A program made the translations under genes and the position numbers. Below the pieces are notes generated by a model that saw only the letters and a program-made list of their open reading frames with translations, did not search any database and was not told the origin of the DNA. From Pirellulales bacterium (GTDB taxonomy: Bacteria > Planctomycetota > Planctomycetia > Pirellulales > Thermoguttaceae), in assembly GCA_016935315.1 (NCBI GenBank), contig JAFGRD010000009.1, positions 1 through 64,000 on the forward strand: a DNA stretch of 64,000 bases, written 5' to 3'. This document shows, piece after piece, positions 9,928-20,893 of this stretch (positions within the stretch are counted from its first letter, which is position 1; each line of letters starts with the position of its first letter).

Positions 9928-12438
9928 ATGTTCCTCGCACCCTGGTTTGCCGTCGCAGGATTGATCGCCGCCGCCGGGCCGTTGGTGATCCATCTGTTGA
10001 ATCGCCGTCGCTATCAGGTGGTGCCGTGGGCGGCCATGGATTTTCTGCGCGAGGCGGTCTTTCGTAATCGCCGCATCATGCACCTGCGCGATCTGCTGCT
10101 GCTGGCCCTGCGGACGTTCTGCATCCTGGCGTTCGGCGCGGCCATGGCCCGGCCGTTCCTGGGCACGGCGATGGTCGGTGTCGATCCGGATCAGCCCGTC
10201 CACGCGGTGCTGCTGATCGACAACAGCCTCAGCATGGCGTATCGCAAGGGCCAAGGCACGCTGCTGGACGAAGCCAAGACGGAGGCCCAGCGCTTGATCG
10301 AGGGGCTTCCCCGCGGCAGCCGGATCTCCGTGCTGCCGATCTGTGGCTCGGCGGCCGGGGTCAGCTACACGGCCTACTACACCAAGGAAGACGCGGTCGA
10401 GCGGCTTCAGATGATCGAATCGGTCGATCGGGCGGCCCTGCCGCGCGAAGCGATCGACCTGGCCGTCGAGGCCTGCGGCCGCGTCCAGGACATGCCCCGC
10501 AAGGAAATCGTGCTGCTGACCGACCGGCAGGTGTCCGGTTGGCCGGCCGACTCGCTGGCCGACCAGCTGCAAAAGCTGCCCAGCCCGATCCAAGTCGTGC
10601 AGCTTCAGCCCGAGGAGGTCGCCAACGCCTGGATCGCCGATTTCCGGCTTCGCGATGGAGTGGCCGATCGGCAGACGGCGGCCGTGTTTGTGGCCACGGT
10701 TCGCTACGAGGGCACGTATTCGCAGCACGACGTGCTGGTGACGCTGGCCGTCGATGGCTTGACGTTTGACGTCAGGTCGCTCGAGCTACAGCCGGGACAA
10801 GCCCGCGAGGTGGAATTCGCCCCCTACCGGTTTGAAAACCTCCAGGAAGACGACCGGCTGGCGCTGGCCGCCGCCGAGGTCTCCGTGGCCATCCGGCGCG
10901 AGGGCGTCGTCGAGCCGGACGGGTTGCCGGCCGATGACCGTCGCTTCCTGGTGGTGCCGGTCGTGGAACAACTGCCGGTGGTGTTCGTGGATCAGTGGGG
11001 CGAGGATGAGCAGCCGCGGGTGAACCGCTACGGCGAGACGTTCCATCTGCGCCGACTGCTGGCTCCCATGGCCAGCGGCAGCCAGCGCCAGCGGCAACTG
11101 GTCGCCGAACGGCACGTCCGGATCGACCAGGTGGATCGCAGTCTGCTGGAGGACGCCCGGCTGGTGGTGATCGCGGGCGTGGCCAGCCCCGAGCCGGCCG
11201 TGCCGCTGTTGCGCGAGTACGTCGAGCAGGGCGGCAAGCTGGTGATCGCCGCGGGTGGGCAATTCGATCCGGCGCTTTGGACCGCGGCCGCGTGGCAAGA
11301 CGGCCTGGGAATCCTGCCGGCGCCGCTGAGCCCGGTAACCGTCGGGCGGCTGCCCGAGGAATCGAACGGCCCGGCCGAACCGTTCCAGCTCGACTACAAC
11401 AGCTTGAAACACCACGACTACTTCCTGCTCTCGGGAAGCTCCGAAGAGGAGATGCAGGATCTGTACCGGCTGCCCTACTTCTTCAAGACGGTGGCGGCCG
11501 AAGTCGGCGACGAGACCCGGGAAGCCCTGGTCGCCACGATGACCAAGCATCTGCGGCAGCGCCGCGCCGATCTGGCCGAGATGGATCGACGCCTGGCCGA
11601 ATGGGACCAGCGGGAGACGCAGCAGGAGCTCTCGGCGGCCGAGCGCGACCAGCGCGACAACCTGCAACGGCAGCGTGCCCGGCTTCGGCCGAGCTGGTTG
11701 CTCTGGGCCGCTGCCGAGGCGTCGGGTGGCGAAACACAGTTGCCGGAAGAGGAGGCGGTCGCCACGAAGTTCTCCGTACTGGCCCGATACACCAACCAGT
11801 TGCCCTATCTGATCGAGCGTCGCATCGGCCGGGGCAAGGTGCTGTTCGTTTCCAGCGGCGTGCACACGGGTTGGAACACGTTGTCGGTGACCAACACGAT
11901 CCTGGTTTTCGACCGTGTCCTGCGGGGCCTGCTCGAAGAAACGCTTCCCGACCGCACCCTGAGCACGCAGCGAACGCGCGAGCTGCCCATTGCGGCGGCG
12001 CAGCGCAACGCCCGCGTCACGCTCAGCGGGCCCGGCGAAACGGACCGGCCGCTCTCGATCGACGCCCTGGGGGCCGACCGCTACGGGGTCAGCATCGATC
12101 GGTTGCCGTGCCGCGGCCACTATCGCGTGACGGCCACCCGCGGCTCGGATTCCCGGGCAGAGGGGGCGGAAGACAAGCTGTGGGAAACCCTGCTGGCGGT
12201 CAACGGGCCTGCCGAAGAGTCGGAGGGGATTTTGTTGCCGGAGGGGGGGCCTCGGCCCGGGAGCGGCGCGGTCGACTCGCTGGAGACGGCCCAGGCGTTT
12301 GCCGCGGGTGGTCTGCAACGGGCACAACTGCAGGGCACAAACCTTTGGAAGTGGGTGATGCTCGGCGTGCTGGCCTGTTTGCTGCTGGAGTTGGCCGTCC
12401 TGGCGTGGCCTTCCACCCGTAGGGAGCCGACCGCATGA
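9928..12438 (+). CDS. BatA-domain membrane protein with von Willebrand A domain
   Basis: 836 residues. The N-terminus (1-80) has the two membrane segments and the 'LIHLLNRRR' turn of the BatA/aerotolerance-regulator domain. A VWA-like domain follows at about 85-260 with a metal-site motif DNSLS (near 91) and a later TD pair. The central part (about 330-640) resembles the glutamine-amidotransferase-like fold often found in these proteins, and a last membrane helix lies near residue 815. It probably sits in the cytoplasmic membrane with its bulk outside. It overlaps the next gene by ATGA, a sign of translational coupling. MoxR-associated VWA proteins are thought to assist assembly or metal insertion; the client here is unknown. 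Confidence 0.8.
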   Translation: MFLAPWFAVAGLIAAAGPLVIHLLNRRRYQVVPWAAMDFLREAVFRNRRIMHLRDLLLLALRTFCILAFGAAMARPFLGTAMVGVDPDQPVHAVLLIDNSLSMAYRKGQGTLLDEAKTEAQRLIEGLPRGSRISVLPICGSAAGVSYTAYYTKEDAVERLQMIESVDRAALPREAIDLAVEACGRVQDMPRKEIVLLTDRQVSGWPADSLADQLQKLPSPIQVVQLQPEEVANAWIADFRLRDGVADRQTAAVFVATVRYEGTYSQHDVLVTLAVDGLTFDVRSLELQPGQAREVEFAPYRFENLQEDDRLALAAAEVSVAIRREGVVEPDGLPADDRRFLVVPVVEQLPVVFVDQWGEDEQPRVNRYGETFHLRRLLAPMASGSQRQRQLVAERHVRIDQVDRSLLEDARLVVIAGVASPEPAVPLLREYVEQGGKLVIAAGGQFDPALWTAAAWQDGLGILPAPLSPVTVGRLPEESNGPAEPFQLDYNSLKHHDYFLLSGSSEEEMQDLYRLPYFFKTVAAEVGDETREALVATMTKHLRQRRADLAEMDRRLAEWDQRETQQELSAAERDQRDNLQRQRARLRPSWLLWAAAEASGGETQLPEEEAVATKFSVLARYTNQLPYLIERRIGRGKVLFVSSGVHTGWNTLSVTNTILVFDRVLRGLLEETLPDRTLSTQRTRELPIAAAQRNARVTLSGPGETDRPLSIDALGADRYGVSIDRLPCRGHYRVTATRGSDSRAEGAEDKLWETLLAVNGPAEESEGILLPEGGPRPGSGAVDSLETAQAFAAGGLQRAQLQGTNLWKWVMLGVLACLLLELAVLAWPSTRREPTA

Positions 12439-15008
12439 ACGTCGCCCAAATGTTCACCGATGCGTTCGGCCGCCTGTTGGGGCTGGAAGAGACCCAGACG
12501 ATCGAGGGCTTCGAGCCGGTGCTGGCGGCGCCTTGGGCCCACGACGCGCCGGCCTGGGTGCTGTTCGGCTGCATCGGCCTGATCGCCGCAGCCGTGGTGT
12601 TTTACGCCCGCTATCAACGCCACAAGCCGGCGGGAGCCCGGGTGGTGTTGGCGGCGTGTCGGGCGACCGTGCTGTGCCTGCTGCTGTTGCTGCTGGCCGA
12701 GCCGATCTTGACCGTTACCGTCACCAGCCAGAAGCGGCCAGCCTTGTGGTTTCTCTTCGACGGCACCGAGAGTATGTCGATCGCCGACGAGTTCTCCGAC
12801 CAGCAGCGGGCCAAGCTGGCCGAGGCCGTCGGACTCGATCAACACGATGGCGAAGCCCGGACAGCCAACGGCGAACCGGCCGCGTCCGACACCGAGGCTC
12901 TTCTTGCGCCGCTTTCGCCTCGCGCGTCCCTCGGCCGGATCGACTACCTCAAAGCGCTGCTTCAGCGAAGCGACGGCAATCTGCTGCAACGCCTTGCCGC
13001 GAAGTACCGCCTGAGGGCGTTTCTGTTCGATCAGCTCGATGGGGTCCGGACGTTGGAGCTGGCGCCGCCGGGCGAGGCTTCCCGCACGGATGCCGAGGAC
13101 GGCGACGAGATCGACGGCGACTACCTGGCCGAACAATTGACTGCCGACGGCGAGGTGACGGCGCTGGGCGAGGCCCTGGACGACCTGGCCCGGCGGCACG
13201 CCACCGCCAACCTGGCCGGGCTGGTGATCTTCAGCGACTTCGACCAGAACTCGGGCCAGCCGGCGCTGGCGGCGGCCAGCCGGCTGGGGACGACGATCTA
13301 CACGGTCGGCGTCGGCGCGGCGGCCGCGGTCGACATCGCCGTCAGCATCCAGTCGCCGCTGATCCTCAAGAAGAGCGAGCGGGCGACCATCACCGTGACC
13401 TTGCGCCAGCAGGGCCTCGAGGGCGAGGAGGTCCGCGTTTCGCTGGCCGCTTTGCCGCTGGACCCCTCGGGCGACGAGACCACGCTGGGCGCCGCCGAGC
13501 CCCTGCCCATCGACGAGAAGCCGGTGATGCTCTCCGGCGCCTCGGTCGACGTCGATTTCCAGTATGTTCCCGAGCAGACCGGGCGGTTTGCGCTGCTGGC
13601 CGACGTCGCGCCGGTAATGGGCGAGGTGATCGAGGAGAACAATCGGGCCCGGCGCGAGGTCACCGTCCGCGACGATTTCCTGCGGCTGCTGTACGTCGAG
13701 TACGAGCCCACCTGGGAATGGCGGTTCGTCAAGGAGGTTTTCCATCGCGACAAGCTGGTGGGCACTGAGGGTTTTCGCACGTTCCTGCGGTCTTCGGACC
13801 CCCGGGTGCGCGATACCAGCGCCATGTTCCTGCCGACGATGAGCCCGCCGCGCAGCGAGTTCTTTGCCCACGACGTGATCTTCCTCGGCGACCTGCCGGC
13901 GTCGGCCCTCAGCCCACGGTTCTGCCAGATGACCGAGGAGTTCGTACGGAACTTTGGCGGCGGGCTGGTGGTGGTTTCCGGCCCGCGGTTCGGCCCGGGG
14001 CAATTGGCCGATACGCCCCTGGCGAGACTGTTGCCCGTGAAGGTCGATCCGGCCGCCCGGGTCTTCGACCGCCAGCCGTTCCGCTTGAAGCTGACGGCCC
14101 ACGCCGCGCAATACGACTTCATGCAATTGGGTTCCGACGAACGGGAGAGCCGGAAGGCGTGGGACAACCTGGGGCTGTTGCCCTGGTATCAGCCGGTCGA
14201 GCGGCTGCACCCGCTGGCCACGGCCCTGGCCGAACACCCCACGCGGACCTGCGTCGACGGCAAGACCCGGCAGCCGCTGATCGCCGTGCGGCGCTACGGC
14301 CGTGGCGAGGTGATCTACCTGGGGTTCAACGAAACCTGGCGCCTGCGTCGTCAGTATGGTGAACTCTACTACCGCCAGTTCTGGGGCCAGATGATCCACC
14401 GGCTGGGACTGAGCCACGCCTTGGGCAGCCAGAAGCGGTTCGTCGTGCAGACCGACCGCCGGCGCTATCAGGCCGACGACCAGGTGCTGCTGACCGTCGA
14501 GGCCTGCAACGCCGACTTCGAGCCGCTCGGCGAAGAAGACTTGCCCGATCGCCGACTCCAGGGCGAGCTGGTGCTGCCCTCGGATTCCTCCGCGTCAGGT
14601 GGCCAGCCGGGCGGCGAGGCGCAGCGGCTGAGCATCTCCCAGTTGCGCAAGGGGGTGTTCGAAGCCCGATTCCCCGTGTTCGCCGCGGGCGAACACCGCG
14701 TGCGCGTCCGCGACCCGATTACCGGCAAGCCGGTGGAGACGACCTTCAAGGTGACCAGCGTGGCCGTCGAGCGACAGAACGCGGTCCGCAACGTGGCGCT
14801 GCAGCAGCAGATCGCCGACGTGCACGCCGGCGGCCGAAGCTGCGGGCTGGCCGACGTGAACGAACTGGCTGAGCGGATCCAATTGACGCCCAAGACCGAG
14901 ACGACCGTCGAGATCATCACCCTCTGGAACACCTGGCTCTGCTTCGCCTGCGTGGTGGGGTTGTTGCTGGTGGAGTGGCTGGTGCGGAAGTGGGTGAACT
15001 TGCCATGA
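12435..15008 (+). CDS. Membrane protein with VWA-like and amidotransferase-like domains
   Basis: 857 residues. Membrane helices lie at about 35-57 and 70-94, followed by a VWA-like segment whose metal-site motif is degenerate (DGTES near residue 109) and a second strand ending in FSDFD near 264. A region beginning near residue 415 (LLYVEYEPTWEWRFVKE) is typical of the glutamine-amidotransferase-like part of planctomycete VWA membrane proteins. A C-terminal helix lies near 830-850. The gene overlaps both neighbours by the 4-nt ATGA arrangement, so stoichiometric production with them is likely. The degenerate metal site suggests a scaffold partner of the preceding VWA protein. Confidence 0.7.
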   Translation: MNVAQMFTDAFGRLLGLEETQTIEGFEPVLAAPWAHDAPAWVLFGCIGLIAAAVVFYARYQRHKPAGARVVLAACRATVLCLLLLLLAEPILTVTVTSQKRPALWFLFDGTESMSIADEFSDQQRAKLAEAVGLDQHDGEARTANGEPAASDTEALLAPLSPRASLGRIDYLKALLQRSDGNLLQRLAAKYRLRAFLFDQLDGVRTLELAPPGEASRTDAEDGDEIDGDYLAEQLTADGEVTALGEALDDLARRHATANLAGLVIFSDFDQNSGQPALAAASRLGTTIYTVGVGAAAAVDIAVSIQSPLILKKSERATITVTLRQQGLEGEEVRVSLAALPLDPSGDETTLGAAEPLPIDEKPVMLSGASVDVDFQYVPEQTGRFALLADVAPVMGEVIEENNRARREVTVRDDFLRLLYVEYEPTWEWRFVKEVFHRDKLVGTEGFRTFLRSSDPRVRDTSAMFLPTMSPPRSEFFAHDVIFLGDLPASALSPRFCQMTEEFVRNFGGGLVVVSGPRFGPGQLADTPLARLLPVKVDPAARVFDRQPFRLKLTAHAAQYDFMQLGSDERESRKAWDNLGLLPWYQPVERLHPLATALAEHPTRTCVDGKTRQPLIAVRRYGRGEVIYLGFNETWRLRRQYGELYYRQFWGQMIHRLGLSHALGSQKRFVVQTDRRRYQADDQVLLTVEACNADFEPLGEEDLPDRRLQGELVLPSDSSASGGQPGGEAQRLSISQLRKGVFEARFPVFAAGEHRVRVRDPITGKPVETTFKVTSVAVERQNAVRNVALQQQIADVHAGGRSCGLADVNELAERIQLTPKTETTVEIITLWNTWLCFACVVGLLLVEWLVRKWVNLP

Positions 15009-16909
15009 CCCGACTCCAGGAATTGCGAAAACGCCTTGCCCGATTGCGGCGCCGCCGGCGGCGCGTGCGGTTGGAGACCGGGTTCAGCGCGCTGCTGCTG
15101 ACCGTGTTGTGGATCGTGGCGGCGGCCTTTCTCGCCGACTGGCTGTTGGAGATGAACCGGCTGCAGCGCCTGATCGGGCTTGCGGCGTGCGGGGCGGTGG
15201 CAATCTGGGCGTTCCGCCGCTACACGCTCCCGTGGCTGGGACATCGGGAAACCGACCTGGACATGGCCCTGCTGGTCCAGCGCCAGGAACAGATCGACAG
15301 CGACCTGATCGCCGCCGTGCAGTTCGAATCGCCCGAGGCGGCCCAATGGGGATCGGTGCAGCTCGAGCAGGCGGTGATCCACGGCGTGGCGCTGCGCGGA
15401 AAGCAGCTGAACGTGATGCGAGGCCTTTCCCAGCGGCAGCTCATGCGGCGCACGACGTTGCTGCTGTTGACGGCCGCCGCCTGGGTCGCCCTGGGCCTTG
15501 CGGCAACCGATCATCTTTCCGCGTTTCTGCAGCGGTTCTTCCTGCTCAGCACTAACCACTACCCAACCCGTACCGTCATCCAATCGATCGTCGTCAAGAG
15601 CCATGCTCCCCTGGGCCCCGCGGCCGACGCTCCCAGAAGGCCGCGCTCGGCAGACGCGCCCGTCGAATCCCAACCGGCAGACGCGCCCGTCGAGTCGCAA
15701 CCAACCGACGACTCAACGGATCCGCCGCCGCCGGTCGTCTCTTTGCCGCCGCCGCGACCTTCCGTCGACTGGAGCGCCGTCGCGGGGCAGCCGATCGATC
15801 CTTCGGCGCCCGGCCGGGCGCCCCTTCGTATCCTCTACGGGCATCAGGTCCGGTTCGAGGTGAGCTGCACGGGCGAGGTGCCCGAGTCGGGCCAGGCGGT
15901 CTTCTACGCCGGGCGCAGCGGCACCCGCACAACACTCGATCTGCAGCCGTCGGCCGAAGCCCCCGGCGTGTTCGTCGGGCAGCTGGACGAGTTCCGCGAA
16001 GAGATCCGCTATCAGCTCTTCCTGGGCGACGCCTGGACCGACCCCGGCGTGCTCACGGTCGCGCAACTGCCCGTGGTCGACGTCGAGCTGGAAGTCGAAC
16101 TCCCTTCCTACGCCGTCACGCAGGAAGGCGAGAAGACGATGGCCGTGCCGAAAGGTCTGCGGCAGATTTCGGTGGTCGAGGGATCTCGTGTGCTGGTCAA
16201 GGTCCGCTCGGCCTCGTCGCTCCGGGAAGTCACGCTCTCGGTCGTCGACCGTGCCAACGGCAGCCGACCGCATCCCTTCCGCAAGGCGGAATCGGAGGCC
16301 TGGGATGATCCTCGCGAGATCTGGATCCTCGACGCCGACGATTCCCCCTTGGCCGCAGTCACCGAGCTGACCCGCTTTGAGATCGACGTCACCGACGTCG
16401 ACGGCCAGCACCTTCAGCAGCCGATTCTTGGAGTGGTCCGAATCCAAACCGACGCGCCGCCGCGCATTGCGGCGGCGATCATCACGCAATGGGTTTTGCC
16501 GGCGGCCCGGCCGACGATCTACTTCCGCGCGATCGACGACTACGGGTTGCAGAGCGTTTCAATTGCATGCGAAGTGACCCGCGCCGACGGCGGAACCTCC
16601 CTGCAGGACTTCGACGTCTACCGGCTCTCGCCCGGCGACACGCCGCCGAAGAACCTCGAACCGGATGCCGGCTACGCCTTCGACCTGGGACGGCTGGGGC
16701 TGAGCAAGGGCGATCGCGTGGCGGCAACGCTGCGAGCGGTCGATTTCCGCGGCGGGCGGGAAGGCAAGACGGCCACCGCCGATCCGCTGCTGTTTCAGGT
16801 CACCGACGAACAGGGTATCCTGGCCAGCATGATGGAAACCGATCGGCAGTCGGCCCGGCAACTGAAAACCATGATCCAACGTCAACTCGGGATAGGAGAA
16901 TCCCCATGA
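15005..16909 (+). CDS. DUF4175-like membrane protein
   Basis: 634 residues, starting with a strongly basic stretch (KRLARLRRRRRRVR, residues 8-21) and two membrane helices (about 27-49 and 56-72), then a third near 155-172; the rest is probably outside the membrane. The layout resembles DUF4175-type proteins that accompany MoxR/VWA operons. A 27-nt direct repeat at 15650-15703 encodes two copies of ADAPVESQP in a Pro-rich linker. The start is ATG 15005, which overlaps the upstream stop (ATGA); the stop overlaps the next start in the same way. Confidence 0.7.
   Translation: MTRLQELRKRLARLRRRRRRVRLETGFSALLLTVLWIVAAAFLADWLLEMNRLQRLIGLAACGAVAIWAFRRYTLPWLGHRETDLDMALLVQRQEQIDSDLIAAVQFESPEAAQWGSVQLEQAVIHGVALRGKQLNVMRGLSQRQLMRRTTLLLLTAAAWVALGLAATDHLSAFLQRFFLLSTNHYPTRTVIQSIVVKSHAPLGPAADAPRRPRSADAPVESQPADAPVESQPTDDSTDPPPPVVSLPPPRPSVDWSAVAGQPIDPSAPGRAPLRILYGHQVRFEVSCTGEVPESGQAVFYAGRSGTRTTLDLQPSAEAPGVFVGQLDEFREEIRYQLFLGDAWTDPGVLTVAQLPVVDVELEVELPSYAVTQEGEKTMAVPKGLRQISVVEGSRVLVKVRSASSLREVTLSVVDRANGSRPHPFRKAESEAWDDPREIWILDADDSPLAAVTELTRFEIDVTDVDGQHLQQPILGVVRIQTDAPPRIAAAIITQWVLPAARPTIYFRAIDDYGLQSVSIACEVTRADGGTSLQDFDVYRLSPGDTPPKNLEPDAGYAFDLGRLGLSKGDRVAATLRAVDFRGGREGKTATADPLLFQVTDEQGILASMMETDRQSARQLKTMIQRQLGIGESP
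15650..15703 (+). repeat. Two-copy 27-nt in-frame repeat
   Basis: Units at 15650-15676 and 15677-15703 differ at three positions (15667/15694, 15670/15697 and the last base) and encode ADAPVESQP twice within a proline-rich linker. Confidence 0.75.
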
Positions 16910-19812
16910 GATCGACGAATCGTTCGTGGCGGTTGGGGATCGGCGGGTGCCTGTTGGCAACGGTCATTCTCTCGGCGGGCGTCTCGCGCTTGCGGGCACA
17001 AAGCCTGGAATCGGAGAGCGTGGTCCGTCAGCAGCAGGTGCAGCAGCAGGTCCGCGCCATGGCCCGGCAGTTGGTCAGCACGGCCCTGGACATCCAGCTC
17101 CAGCAACTTCGCGAGAACGGGCTGGGCTCGCACAAGTGGTACGCCGACATCCAGGCGATGCGCCACAACCTGGATACGTTGATCGACGCGGAAATGCCCG
17201 AAGTCATCGAGCTGCTGGGCCAGATCGAGACGTCCGATCCGGCCGCCCGCCAGAAGACGTTCGTGGCCGCCCGGAAAAAGAGCCGCGAGATCGTGGTCCG
17301 GCTGCTGGTCGAGCGTCAGAGTCTCTTGCGGCGGCTGAGGATCTCGGAAATGGCGGCCCAGGTCCGGCGTTTGATCACGGTGCAGACGACCGTGTTGACC
17401 ACGACCGAGCTGTTGCCCGAGCAGCCGGCCACCCGCCGCGAGACCCTGAACCTCTCCACGCTCGAAGACCAGCGCGACGTGAAGGCGCTCTACGGCGGGT
17501 TGAAGGACGTGCTCGGCGAGGTTTCCGGTTGGCCGGGACCGTTCGGCACCGAGGCCGCCGAAGGATTGCGACGGCTGAAGGCCGGCCGTGTCGACGAGGA
17601 GCTCGACGGCGCCGAAACCCATTTGCAGTCGGCCGAGTTTCCCGAAGCCGCCACCAGCCAGCGCGCGGTGATCCAAGGGCTGAAGGCCCTGTTGCTGCGG
17701 ATCGAGCGGGCCCAGGGGCTGGCCGAGGCCGATCGAAACGCCGCCAGCGAACAGATCCGCGAGATGATCCAGCGGCAAGAGCAGGTCCGCGAGGCCACGC
17801 GACAGGCGAATCTCGCCCTGCCCGAGGCCGACCAGTTAGTCGGCCGGCAGAGCGAAATCCGACAAGACATCACCCAGATGCGCGAAGCCGCACGGCAAGT
17901 GCCCGAGATGCAAAGCGCGCTGCAACAGGCTGAGCAGTCGGCCCAGGAGGCCACGGCCAGCCTCTTCGAACAGAACCAGGAAGAAGCCTTGGCCCAGCAA
18001 GACAACGTGCTCAACCAGCTTGAACAGGCCGCTGAACAGGCCGAGCAGCTCAGCACGGTCAACCCCGCCGGGCTGAACTCCGAGCAGTACGCCCAGCAGA
18101 TCGAGGACCTCGAAGCCGCGCGTGAGGATCTTCGCGCGGTCGAACAGGAGCAGGCCCAGGCGGCGGACACCGCGGAGCAATCGCCCGCCGAAGCCAAGCG
18201 ACACGAAGAAAACGTCGCTCGGCAACTGGACAAGATCCCCGAGAACCGCGATTTGCCCGAGGCGGTCGAATCGGCCATGCAGGCCGCGGAGCAATCCGCC
18301 ACGGAAGCCGCCGCCGCCATGGGCAGCCAGCCCGAGCAGCGAATGGAGTCCGTCCAAGAGACCACCGAGGCGGTGGAGCAGGCGGTTTCCACGACCGAAG
18401 CGGCCCTGGCCGATGCCAAGCGCGAGCAGATCTACACGACGATCGCCGAATTGGCCCACGCCGCCCGCTCGCTCGACGAAGCCGCCCAGGCCGAACGCGA
18501 AATCGCCGCCGAGGCCCAACAGGCCGCCGGCAACGAAGGACTCGAGGCGGAACAAGCCCAAGAGCTCGGCAACACGCAGGCAGACGTTCAGGCGATTGCC
18601 GAGAAGGTGGCCGAAGGCGTCCAGGGCTCGGTGCCGAAGGCCGCCGAGACGCTCGGCCAGGCCCGGCAGCCCATCGCCGAGGCCGGCAAGCAGTTGCAGT
18701 CGGCCCGGCAGAATCCGGGCGCGCCGTCGAAGCCGGCCGCGGAAGCGGTCGCCCAGCAGACCGGCACCGCCGCCGAGATGCTCGACCAGGCGGCCGAGCA
18801 GATCCGCGACGAACTGCGGCGCGCCGCCGAGCAGATGGCCCAGGTCGGCGGCCGGCAGTTCGAGCAAGTGCAGCAGGTGCGTGAGAACGTCGAGCAGAAC
18901 ATGGCCAACACGCTCGATTCGGGGGCACCGCCGATGACCCAACAGGCACAGCAGGCAAGCCAGCTTGCCCAACAGAGCGTTCCGGTCGATCCGTCGGCGA
19001 CCTCCGCGTTGCGCGACGCCCAGCATCACGCGGAGCAAGCCGCGGAGCAGGGCCCGCCCCCGCAGGCCGCTTCCGCCGAACAGGGCATCCAGGAGGCGAT
19101 GGGCGAAGCCGCCGGCAGCCTGGCCGACCGTGGAGAGCAGATTCTCCAGGACATGGCCAACGCGGCGGCGCTGGCCGCGGCAGGCCTGCAACCCGCTCCG
19201 GAACAGCAGGCGGCGGCTCCCTCCGGAGAGCAGCCCGGCGGCGAGTCGCCCCACGCGCAGTCGCAAGCCGCCATGCCCATGCCCGGTGGAGAGCTGCCCG
19301 GTGGAGAGCTGCCCGGTGGAGAGCTGCCCGGTGGCATGCCCATGCCCGCCGCCCGGCAACCCGGCGCCCTGCCGCTTCCCGGCGGGCAACCGCTGGCCAA
19401 TGAGCCGATCCGCGAGGCGTCCCAGTTGGCCGCCGCGATGGCCGGGATGCCGGCGGGAATGCCGATCCTTGGCATGCCCATGCCCGGCAGCATGCCCATA
19501 CCCGGCATGCCTATGCCCGGGCTGCCCAGTTCACAAAGTAGCCCCGGCGGCGTCTCGCTGGCCGGCTCGCAAGTCTTAAACGCCCCGCCGACGGAGATGG
19601 GAACCCAACCGGAGCCCGATCAGATACCCGACGGCCGGGCGACCCCCGACTCGCCTCGGGACGCCGAGCCGGCGGAGCGTGCGTTTCTCGACGACCCCTG
19701 GTTTGCCAGGTTGCCGCCCGAGCTGCGCAAGGCGATTCGCAACAACTCGCAGCGGCGGCCTCCGCGCGGATACGAGGAGCGTTTGAACCGATATTTTCAG
19801 AGCATCGACTGA
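16906..19812 (+). CDS. Exported Ala/Gln/Glu-rich coiled-coil protein
   Basis: 968 residues with a signal peptide (about 1-31, cleavage after LRAQ). Residues 40-770 are almost uninterrupted heptad-like sequence rich in Ala, Glu and Gln with few Pro or Gly, consistent with a very long alpha-helical coiled coil. About 780-900 is Pro/Met/Gly-rich with GELPG and MPMPG repeats, and the last ~60 residues are again charged. It resembles the C-terminal half of DUF4175-type proteins, so the 15005 and 16906 genes may together equal one such protein. ATG 16906 overlaps the upstream stop. No enzymatic motif is visible. Confidence 0.65.
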   Translation: MRSTNRSWRLGIGGCLLATVILSAGVSRLRAQSLESESVVRQQQVQQQVRAMARQLVSTALDIQLQQLRENGLGSHKWYADIQAMRHNLDTLIDAEMPEVIELLGQIETSDPAARQKTFVAARKKSREIVVRLLVERQSLLRRLRISEMAAQVRRLITVQTTVLTTTELLPEQPATRRETLNLSTLEDQRDVKALYGGLKDVLGEVSGWPGPFGTEAAEGLRRLKAGRVDEELDGAETHLQSAEFPEAATSQRAVIQGLKALLLRIERAQGLAEADRNAASEQIREMIQRQEQVREATRQANLALPEADQLVGRQSEIRQDITQMREAARQVPEMQSALQQAEQSAQEATASLFEQNQEEALAQQDNVLNQLEQAAEQAEQLSTVNPAGLNSEQYAQQIEDLEAAREDLRAVEQEQAQAADTAEQSPAEAKRHEENVARQLDKIPENRDLPEAVESAMQAAEQSATEAAAAMGSQPEQRMESVQETTEAVEQAVSTTEAALADAKREQIYTTIAELAHAARSLDEAAQAEREIAAEAQQAAGNEGLEAEQAQELGNTQADVQAIAEKVAEGVQGSVPKAAETLGQARQPIAEAGKQLQSARQNPGAPSKPAAEAVAQQTGTAAEMLDQAAEQIRDELRRAAEQMAQVGGRQFEQVQQVRENVEQNMANTLDSGAPPMTQQAQQASQLAQQSVPVDPSATSALRDAQHHAEQAAEQGPPPQAASAEQGIQEAMGEAAGSLADRGEQILQDMANAAALAAAGLQPAPEQQAAAPSGEQPGGESPHAQSQAAMPMPGGELPGGELPGGELPGGMPMPAARQPGALPLPGGQPLANEPIREASQLAAAMAGMPAGMPILGMPMPGSMPIPGMPMPGLPSSQSSPGGVSLAGSQVLNAPPTEMGTQPEPDQIPDGRATPDSPRDAEPAERAFLDDPWFARLPPELRKAIRNNSQRRPPRGYEERLNRYFQSID
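19285..19329 (+). repeat. Three-copy 15-nt in-frame tandem repeat
   Basis: GGTGGAGAGCTGCCC occurs three times in a row (19285-19299, 19300-19314, 19315-19329), encoding GELPG units. Further degenerate MPMPG units follow to about 19530. Confidence 0.8.
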
Positions 19813-19832
19813 CCCCAAGAAGAGACAGACCC

Positions 19833-20864
<1,032 letters not shown>

Positions 20865-20893
20865 GCACGCTGCTCCAGACGAAAGCACCCGCC